NCBI GenBank assembly: GCA_011524785.1
Contig: WTJQ01000187.1
Location: 1-6,565 of the forward strand
DNA: 6,565 bases
Direction of reading: 5' to 3'
Source of the DNA: Planctomycetota bacterium
Lineage (GTDB): Bacteria > Planctomycetota > UBA1135 > GCA-002686595
Positions 1-5,028 of the stretch are shown here, piece by piece. A model generated the notes under the pieces. That model searched no databases and was not told the DNA's origin. It saw only the letters and a list, made by a program, of their open reading frames with translations. How positions within the stretch are numbered: position 1 is the first letter of the stretch; every line of letters begins with the position of its first letter. The translations under genes were made by a program, and so were the position numbers.

Positions 1-942
1 CTCCAGGTGCCGGCCGCCGGCGCCTCGACGGTCTACGCCTACGAGCTGTTCGCCGGACCCAAGGAGGCCGAGCTGCTGCTCGCGGACAACGAGGTCCACG
101 AGTTCCTCATCGAGGACGACCTCGGGTTCTTCAGTGGGATCGCGGGACTGCTGCTCGGACTGCTCGGCGTGCTCGAGGGCCTCCTCGGCAACTGGGGCAT
201 CGCGATCATCGTGCTGACGCTGCTGGTGCGGGGGACGCTCTTCCCGATGAACCGCAAGTCGCAGACGTCGATGGCGCGCCACACGACGAAGATGAAGCGC
301 GTCCAGCCGAAGCTCGACGCGCTGAAGGAGAAGTACAAGAACGACCCGCAGAAGCAGCGCCAGGAGCAGGCCAAGATCATGCAGGAGGAGGGCGCGTTCC
401 CGCCCCTCTCCGGCTGCCTGCCGATGTTCCTGCAGATCCCGGTCTTCTTCGGGCTCTTCAGCGCCCTGCGCGTCTCGTTCGACCTGCGCCAGGCGCGCTT
501 CCTCTGGGTCGAGGACCTCTCGATGCCGGACCGGCTGCTGCGCCTCGACCTGGACACCCACCTGCCGCTGATCGGGACGATCGAGTACCTGAACGTGCTG
601 CCGCCCCTGATGGTCGTCCTGTGGATCCTGCAGCAGCGCCTGATGCCGAAGCCCACGGACGAGCAGGCCGCCCGCATGCAGCGGATGATGATGTGGATGC
701 CCGTGCTCTTCGGCGTGTTCCTCTACAACTACGCCGCCGGGCTCTCGCTCTACATGATCACCTCGAGCCTGTTCGGCATCGCGGAGTACACGATCATCCG
801 GCGCATCTGGCCCATCGACGACTCCGAGAAGCCGCGGAAGCCGAGCAAGTTCCTCCAGCGCCTCCAGGAGCTCCAGGAGCAGCAGGCCCAGCTGCAGCGC
901 CAGCAGCAGTCGCGCAGCAAGAATCGCAAGCAGAGGCGCTGA
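1..942 (+). CDS. yidC: Membrane protein insertase YidC, C-terminal part (5' end outside window)
   Basis: YidC inserts and folds inner-membrane proteins, alone or with SecYEG. The reading frame is open from base 1 to the TGA at 940-942, giving 314 visible residues. The large periplasmic domain of Gram-negative YidC is almost entirely upstream; its end is seen as YELFAGPKE. The conserved core follows. GNWGIAIIVLTLLVRG is the transmembrane segment carrying the family's essential groove arginine (codon 229-231). A cytoplasmic helical hairpin comes next (MKRVQPKLDALKEKY to QAKIMQEEGAFPPLSGCLP), then PMFLQIPVFFGLFSAL, LPPLMVVLWILQQ and a last membrane segment around MPVLFGVFLYNYAAGLSLYM. The tail after WPIDD is a Gln-rich amphipathic helix ending in basic residues. 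In some bacteria such extended basic tails contact ribosomes; that role here is inferred. The frame is intact, and mnmE follows after one codon, a common neighbour of yidC. Confidence 0.96.
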   Translation, partial: LQVPAAGASTVYAYELFAGPKEAELLLADNEVHEFLIEDDLGFFSGIAGLLLGLLGVLEGLLGNWGIAIIVLTLLVRGTLFPMNRKSQTSMARHTTKMKRVQPKLDALKEKYKNDPQKQRQEQAKIMQEEGAFPPLSGCLPMFLQIPVFFGLFSALRVSFDLRQARFLWVEDLSMPDRLLRLDLDTHLPLIGTIEYLNVLPPLMVVLWILQQRLMPKPTDEQAARMQRMMMWMPVLFGVFLYNYAAGLSLYMITSSLFGIAEYTIIRRIWPIDDSEKPRKPSKFLQRLQELQEQQAQLQRQQQSRSKNRKQRR

Positions 943-945
943 GTC

Positions 946-2364
946 GTGACCCGGGCGCAGGACCTCGCCGCACCGCTCGAGGAGCGGCGCGACACGATCT
1001 GCGCCCTCAGCAGTCCTCCGGGCGCCGGCGTGCGCGCGGTCGTGCGCCTGTCCGGCCCGGACGCGCTGGCGATCGTCCGGAAGGCGTTCCGTGACGAGGC
1101 CGGGGAATCGCTCGGCACCCCGCGGCGGGGCGTCGTCACCGGCGAGTTCGACGACGGCGGCGGCCTGCAGCCGGCCCTCCTCCTCTGGATGCCTGGCCCC
1201 GGATCGTTCACGCGGGAGGACGTGGCCGAGCTCCACCTGGTGGGCAATCCCCACCTCGTGGACGCAGCCCTGTCGAGGCTCCACTCCCTCGGCGCGCGGC
1301 CAGCGACCGCGGGGGAGTTCACCCGCCGCGCGTTCGAGCACGGGGCCCTGGACCTGACCCGGGCCGAGGGCATCCTCTCCCTCGTCCACGCTGCCGGCGA
1401 GGCCGAGCAGCGCGCCGCGACCGCGCTCCTCATGGGGGGGCTGGACGAGCGCCTGGTGGGGCTACGCGACCTGATCGAGGAGCTGCGCGCGCTCCTCGAG
1501 GCGTCCCTCGACTTCGACGAGAACGACACGGGGCACGTGCCTCTCGCGCAGCTGGTCGAGCTGGGCGACCACGCGCGCCAGGCCCTCGAGGAGGCCACGC
1601 GCTGGGAGGTCGCGCGCCACGCTCCGGAGGCGGGAGCTCCGCGCGTGGTCCTGGCGGGGCCACCGAACGCGGGCAAGAGCTCCCTCTTCAACGCCCTGCT
1701 GGAGCGCGGGGCCGCGCGCGCGATCCCCGCCCTGGTGGACTCACGGGCCGGGAGCACCCGGGACGCCCGCGCCGCCCTCGTCCGCCTCGGGCCCGAGGCC
1801 CAGGAGGTCCTCGTCGTCGACACCGCCGGCCTGGAGGACGGCACCGAGCGTGCCCTCTCCGCCCTGGAGGGGCGGGCCCAGGAGCGTGCACGACTCCAGC
1901 TCGATGCGGCCGACCTCGTGGTGGGGGTCCTCGACGCGGCCGGTGCTGCTTCGGCGGGGGCCGAGGAGCTGGCCCTCCCCGCAGGCACAGGGGTCCTCGC
2001 TTGGAACCAGGTGGATCGCGTGGGCGTGGCCGCCGACCCGCCGGCTGCTGTGGCGCAGGTTCCCTGGGTCGCCACGAGCGCCGTGACCGGCGCGGGTCTG
2101 GAGGAGCTGGTCGATGCCGTCCTGGCCGGGCTCGCGAGCCGCGGCTCCGAGGGCTTCCAGGTCAGCGCTCGCCACAGGGAGGCGCTCGCAGCGGCCCACG
2201 AGGCCCTGACGGCCGGCCTCGCCGAGCTGGCGCAGGGCGCTCCCCTGGACCTCGTCGCTGAGGGCCTCCGGGCCGCGACGGTCGCCCTCGACGGCATCAC
2301 GGGTCGGACCACGCCCGAGGACCTGCTGGACCGGATCTTCGCCCGCTTCTGCCTCGGAAAGTGA
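946..2364 (+). CDS. mnmE: tRNA uridine-5-carboxymethylaminomethyl modification GTPase MnmE (TrmE)
   Basis: MnmE works with MnmG in the cytoplasm to modify U34 of certain tRNAs, using a folate cofactor and GTP hydrolysis. The 472 residues match the family length. The N-terminal folate-binding domain opens with DTICALSSPPGAG (16-28) and VVRLSG, and carries GSFTREDVAELH (86-97) and TAGEFTRRAF (121-130). A helical domain follows, with a G domain inserted at about 230-395: P-loop GPPNAGKS (238-245), G2 AGSTRD (268-273), G3 DTAG (292-295), G4 NQVD (354-357) and G5 SA (378-379). The C-terminus is FCLGK, with the family's conserved Cys at 469. G4 has Gln where NKxD has Lys. The segment after G3 is four residues longer than in E. 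coli; allowing for this, Glu308 aligns with the catalytic Glu282 of E. coli. The GTG start lies three bases after the yidC stop, with AGAGG (932-936) nine bases upstream, so translation is probably coupled. The partner MnmG is not in the window. Confidence 0.96.
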   Translation: MTRAQDLAAPLEERRDTICALSSPPGAGVRAVVRLSGPDALAIVRKAFRDEAGESLGTPRRGVVTGEFDDGGGLQPALLLWMPGPGSFTREDVAELHLVGNPHLVDAALSRLHSLGARPATAGEFTRRAFEHGALDLTRAEGILSLVHAAGEAEQRAATALLMGGLDERLVGLRDLIEELRALLEASLDFDENDTGHVPLAQLVELGDHARQALEEATRWEVARHAPEAGAPRVVLAGPPNAGKSSLFNALLERGAARAIPALVDSRAGSTRDARAALVRLGPEAQEVLVVDTAGLEDGTERALSALEGRAQERARLQLDAADLVVGVLDAAGAASAGAEELALPAGTGVLAWNQVDRVGVAADPPAAVAQVPWVATSAVTGAGLEELVDAVLAGLASRGSEGFQVSARHREALAAAHEALTAGLAELAQGAPLDLVAEGLRAATVALDGITGRTTPEDLLDRIFARFCLGK

Positions 2365-2366
2365 GG

Positions 2367-2394
2367 TCCCTGGGGACCCTCCCACCCCCAGGGA
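2367..2394 (+). terminator. GC hairpin after mnmE, possible terminator without a T-tract
   Basis: TCCCTGGGG (2367-2375) pairs perfectly with CCCCAGGGA (2386-2394), giving nine base pairs and a ten-base loop, two bases after the mnmE stop codon. The position suits a transcription end. No run of T follows, so it is not a classic intrinsic terminator; it could instead slow polymerase or protect the 3' end of the yidC-mnmE message. A shorter alternative stem, GGTCC with GGACC (2365-2378), overlaps it and would compete. Confidence 0.4.
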
Positions 2395-2456
2395 TGGCGT
2401 GGGGAGGGGCGTGGCATCGGTGAGGACGCAAGATGTAGCATGGAAGGGCCGCGAGA

Positions 2457-2470
2457 GCCCCTGGAGGGGC
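2457..2470 (+). promoter_or_regulatory. Small GC hairpin in the nrdR leader
   Basis: GCCCC (2457-2461) pairs with GGGGC (2466-2470) around the loop TGGA. An alternative pairing of GGGCC (2446-2450) with GGCCC (2468-2472) excludes it. The stem sits just upstream of the proposed nrdR ribosome-binding site and buries part of another purine-rich stretch (GGAGGGG, 2463-2469). Any effect on translation is inferred, and short GC stems arise often by chance in DNA this rich in G and C. Confidence 0.25.
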
Positions 2471-2474
2471 CCGC

Positions 2475-2478
2475 AGGA
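2475..2478 (+). promoter_or_regulatory. Ribosome-binding site deciding the nrdR start
   Basis: AGGA lies six bases before the ATG at 2485. This supports that start over the in-frame ATG at 2440, which would add 15 residues of Gly/Pro-rich sequence not found in the NrdR family, whose members begin directly with MxCPxC. Confidence 0.6.
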
Positions 2479-2484
2479 CCCCCC

Positions 2485-2955
2485 ATGAACTGTCCCCGCT
2501 GTGGTGCCTCCGACGACCGTGTGGTCGACTCCCGGACCTCCGGGGACGGGGCCGCCATTCGGCGCCGGCGCGAGTGCCTGGGCTGCTATCAGCGCTTCAC
2601 CACCTACGAGCGGGTCGAGGAGACCCCCCTGCGGGTGGTGAAGAAGAGTGGGGAGCGCGTGCGTTTCGATCGAGATCGCATTCGTTCGGGGATGCTCCGT
2701 GCCTGCGAGAAGCTGTCCGTGGGCATGGAGGACATCGAGGCCGCCGTGGCGCGCGTCGAGGCTCGCTGCCAGGGGGAGTTCGACCGGGAGATCCAGAGCT
2801 CGGTCATCGGCTCGCTCGTCATGGACGAGCTGCGCGACCTGGACCAGGTCGCCTACGTGCGCTTCGCGAGCGTCTACCGGGAGTTCCGGGACGTCGAGCA
2901 GTTCATGGAGACCCTGCGGCCGATCATCGAGGGCCGCGGAGGAGCCGGCGCATGA
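2485..2955 (+). CDS. nrdR: Transcriptional repressor NrdR of ribonucleotide reductase genes
   Basis: NrdR senses ATP/dATP and represses ribonucleotide reductase genes by binding paired NrdR boxes. The 156 residues fit the usual length of about 150. The protein starts [17 protein letters not shown]. Its N-terminal zinc ribbon has Cys3, Cys6, Cys31 and Cys34 as two CxxC pairs, with the basic RRRREC segment between them and RFTTYER after them. The ATP-cone spans about residues 49-139: [18 protein letters not shown] for nucleotide binding, then a helical bundle ending [19 protein letters not shown]. The start at 2485 is chosen by the family N-terminus and an AGGA site six bases upstream. The stop overlaps the next start as ATGA (2952-2955), so the two products are probably made in a coupled way. 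No NrdR-box-like palindromes are visible upstream, so the targets of this repressor, perhaps including remote reductase genes, cannot be told from the window. Confidence 0.97.
   Translation: MNCPRCGASDDRVVDSRTSGDGAAIRRRRECLGCYQRFTTYERVEETPLRVVKKSGERVRFDRDRIRSGMLRACEKLSVGMEDIEAAVARVEARCQGEFDREIQSSVIGSLVMDELRDLDQVAYVRFASVYREFRDVEQFMETLRPIIEGRGGAGA
2938..2943 (+). promoter_or_regulatory. Strong ribosome-binding site inside the nrdR 3' end
   Basis: GGAGGA lies eight bases before the ATG at 2952, within the last codons of nrdR. It fixes the start of the downstream gene at 2952 rather than at earlier in-frame codons or the later ATG at 2973. It also shows that the gene is properly translated despite overlapping nrdR by four bases. 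Confidence 0.75.
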
Positions 2956-5018
2956 CGACGCCGCCGCCGCGCATGCCCGAGCACCTGCGCAAGCGGGACG
3001 GTCAGGTCGTGCCCTTCGACGTGCGCCGCATCATGGCCGCGGTCTCCCGCGCTCAGGACGCCGTCGGGGACTCCGACCCCGGCCTCGGGGTCGAGGTGGC
3101 CGAGCTGGTCGTCCTCACGCTGGTGGGGCGGGCCGACGCCGAGCGCGTCGGCATGGTCGCGGAGGCACGGCGCGTGCCCAGCCTCGAGGAGGTCCAGGAC
3201 CTCGTCGAGGAGGCCCTGGTCGGCCTGGGGCGGACGCGCGTGGCCCGCGCCTACATCCTCTACCGGGACCGCCGCTCGCGTGCGCGGGCGCACCTGACCG
3301 TCACGGACGGCGGCGGCGGCGCGGCGGGCCGTGCACCCCAGGTTCGCGGCGAGGCGGGGGTCAGCCCCTGGAGCCGGGGACGGATCGCCGCGGCCCTCGT
3401 GCGGGAGTCCGGCCTCAGCGGCCAGGACGCGGAGGAGGTCGCTCGTCGAGTCGAGCGTCAGGTGCTCGCCCTCGGCGCGAGCCGTGTCTCGTCCGGCCTC
3501 GTGCGCGCCTTCGTCGACCAGGAGCTGCAGGGGCTCGGGCTCTACGACGCCGCGCGCGCCACCGAGCCGGTCGGCATCCCGCGCCCCGACCTGCGCGCCC
3601 TGCTCCGCGCTCCGCGCGACGCGGGCGCTCCCGGGCCCAGCAGCGAGGCCCGCCATGGCCCGCCGAACGTCTCCGCCGAGCGCCGGATCGGCGCCTCGGT
3701 CATGGCGCGCTGGGCGCGGCAGGACTGGCTGGACGAGGAGTTCAACCGCGCCCACCACGCGGGGGAGCTGCTGGCCCTCGGCCTCGAGCGCTTCCACCTG
3801 CCCCTCGTGCGCTCGGTCAGTGCGAGTGGCCTCGGGGACGGGGGCGTCGCGCGCGCGCTCGGTCCCCTCACGACGCTGCTCGATGCCACCGCCCACGGGG
3901 TCGTCCTCGAGGGGATCTGTGACCTGCTCGGCGCGCCGCGGCGCTCCCGGGATGCGGACCGCGCTACCGAGGTCCTCGTCTCCCTCGGTGCCCTCGCGCG
4001 AGCCAGCGGCCGGCGGCTCGACCTCGCCAACCCTGGCGGCCGTGGACCGCGCCCGATCGTCCAGCTCCTGACGGCCCTCGTGCACGGCCTGGCCGGCGGT
4101 CTGGCCATGCCGAAGCTGTTCCTCGAACACGCCCGCGTGGCCGAGGCCCTCGAGGCCGAGCCTGCCCTGGCGGAGGGACTCGAGGAGCTCCTCGTGGCGG
4201 GGCGGGTGGTCCCGGTCTGGAGCGCTCCGGGGGAGTCGTTCGCGGGGCCGGGTCTCGCGAGGCGCTCGCGCGAGCGGGGTCCGCTGACCCTCGGCGCGGC
4301 CGTGGCCCTCGACCTCGTCGGACTCGCGCGCCGCGCCGGCCCCTGGAACGAGGAGGCTCTGCTGGCGAGCCTCGTGGAGCGCGCCGAGGGGGCCGTGGAG
4401 GCTCTCGCTCAGCTCGCCGCGGCCCAGGACGAGCTCTCCCCGGGCATCCCCGTGGGACGCCGACTGCACGCGGTCGTGCCCGTCGGGCTCGGCGACGTGC
4501 TGCGCATCCTCGGCGACGGGGTGGCGCGCCCCGACCAGGGGGCCCGCGTCCTCGGCGTCCTGCGCGACGCCTCCCAGCAGGCCGCCGAGCGCGCCGGCCT
4601 CGTGGTCGAGCTCAGCACCCTCCTGTCTGGACCGGCCGCGAGCGTCCTCGCCCGCCGAGCCGCGGGCGAAGCGCGCCCGACCCAGGCCGGCCTGTTCGAG
4701 GAGCGACCCCTGCCGGAGAGCGAGCGCGTCGAGCGCTACCTCGCGGGCTTCGACCTCGGCGCGGCGCAGACCAGCTGGGAGCCTCGCGACCGCGGCGCGG
4801 CTCTCGCGGCCCTTGCAGCGACCCTCCCGACCGGCGCCCTCTGGCCCCTCCACGACCCGCTCTCCAGCCAGCGTGCAGGCCTCGCCTGCCTGACGACCTG
4901 GGCCGCCTTCGAGCGGGCCCGCGCGGAGCTCCTCGAGCCGCGCGTGCACCGACCGGCGCCCCCCGTGGCCGCTCCCACGGCCCTGCCCTTCGAACGCCCG
5001 GCGCGCCCCCGCGCCTGA
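2952..5018 (+). CDS. ATP-cone protein with a degenerate class III ribonucleotide reductase (NrdD-like) region; probable pseudoenzyme
   Basis: The product has 688 residues. Residues 12-107 form a clear ATP-cone: [16 protein letters not shown], then [15 protein letters not shown] and [12 protein letters not shown]. After a Gly/Ala linker (119-126), residues 131-200 repeat the pattern without the KRDG signature ([20 protein letters not shown] ... [14 protein letters not shown]), suggesting an eroded second cone. Residues 239-560 follow the order of class III reductases by eye. [19 protein letters not shown] resembles the segment before AHxxGxIHIHDL, but that motif here reads [12 protein letters not shown] (267-278), without its second and third His and its Asp. 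[18 protein letters not shown] (446-463) resembles the region around [31 protein letters not shown] (548-567) resembles the TPAES region. The whole protein has two Cys (323 and 646), with no paired active-site Cys, no four-Cys zinc site and no glycyl-radical segment; the tail is Pro/Ala-rich. Catalysis looks impossible. A nucleotide-sensing role beside NrdR is inferred. The cone is certain; the NrdD relationship is likely. Confidence 0.8.
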   Translation: MTTPPPRMPEHLRKRDGQVVPFDVRRIMAAVSRAQDAVGDSDPGLGVEVAELVVLTLVGRADAERVGMVAEARRVPSLEEVQDLVEEALVGLGRTRVARAYILYRDRRSRARAHLTVTDGGGGAAGRAPQVRGEAGVSPWSRGRIAAALVRESGLSGQDAEEVARRVERQVLALGASRVSSGLVRAFVDQELQGLGLYDAARATEPVGIPRPDLRALLRAPRDAGAPGPSSEARHGPPNVSAERRIGASVMARWARQDWLDEEFNRAHHAGELLALGLERFHLPLVRSVSASGLGDGGVARALGPLTTLLDATAHGVVLEGICDLLGAPRRSRDADRATEVLVSLGALARASGRRLDLANPGGRGPRPIVQLLTALVHGLAGGLAMPKLFLEHARVAEALEAEPALAEGLEELLVAGRVVPVWSAPGESFAGPGLARRSRERGPLTLGAAVALDLVGLARRAGPWNEEALLASLVERAEGAVEALAQLAAAQDELSPGIPVGRRLHAVVPVGLGDVLRILGDGVARPDQGARVLGVLRDASQQAAERAGLVVELSTLLSGPAASVLARRAAGEARPTQAGLFEERPLPESERVERYLAGFDLGAAQTSWEPRDRGAALAALAATLPTGALWPLHDPLSSQRAGLACLTTWAAFERARAELLEPRVHRPAPPVAAPTALPFERPARPRA
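3309..3329 (+). repeat. GGC/GCG simple repeat coding an interdomain Gly/Ala linker
   Basis: Four GGC codons followed by two GCG codons and another GGC encode GGGGAAG. They lie between the first ATP-cone and the eroded second cone of the overlapping gene. The tract is short and keeps the frame, so it looks like a flexible linker rather than a regulatory repeat. Confidence 0.6.
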
Positions 5019-5028
5019 TCCCTCCGCC

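Larger units (their letters stand above)
2365..2484 (+). other. 120-base spacer between mnmE and nrdR
   Basis: This is the only non-coding stretch longer than about ten bases. It holds a nine-base-pair hairpin right after the mnmE stop and a smaller GC hairpin near the nrdR start. I found no convincing -35/-10 pair. TAGCAT at 2436-2441 resembles a -10 box, but no -35 element sits at the right distance. I also saw no AT-rich NrdR-box-like palindromes. It is the most likely boundary between two transcription units, but the sequence alone does not prove this. Confidence 0.5.

Noticed and set aside
1434..1440. A run of seven G in mnmE as a possible slippage or phase-variation tract
   Set aside because: It encodes an in-frame Met-Gly-Gly-Leu in a housekeeping gene. 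Seven G is unremarkable at this base composition, and nothing suggests switching.
2436..2441. TAGCAT as a -10 promoter element for nrdR
   Set aside because: No -35 element lies at the expected distance, and a four-of-six match alone is too weak to call.
2440..2484. An upstream ATG start for nrdR at 2440
   Set aside because: It adds 15 Gly/Pro-rich residues before the conserved MNCPRCG start. The ATG at 2485 has an AGGA site at good spacing.
750..2558. A 602-residue open frame on the - strand across yidC, mnmE and the spacer
   Set aside because: It is antisense to two certain genes. Its product is Arg/Ser/Pro/Ala-rich with no recognisable domain, as expected for a chance frame in very GC-rich DNA.
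2648..3922. A 424-residue + strand frame overlapping nrdR and the ATP-cone gene in another frame
   Set aside because: Its product is Arg/Ser/Pro/Gly-rich and without motifs, and it is out of frame with two well-supported genes.
4990..5018. A frameshift or truncation at the 3' end of the ATP-cone gene hiding a glycyl-radical domain
   Set aside because: smc starts ten bases after the stop, leaving no room for the missing zinc site and glycyl-radical segment, and no Cys-rich frame is seen nearby. The loss appears genuine.
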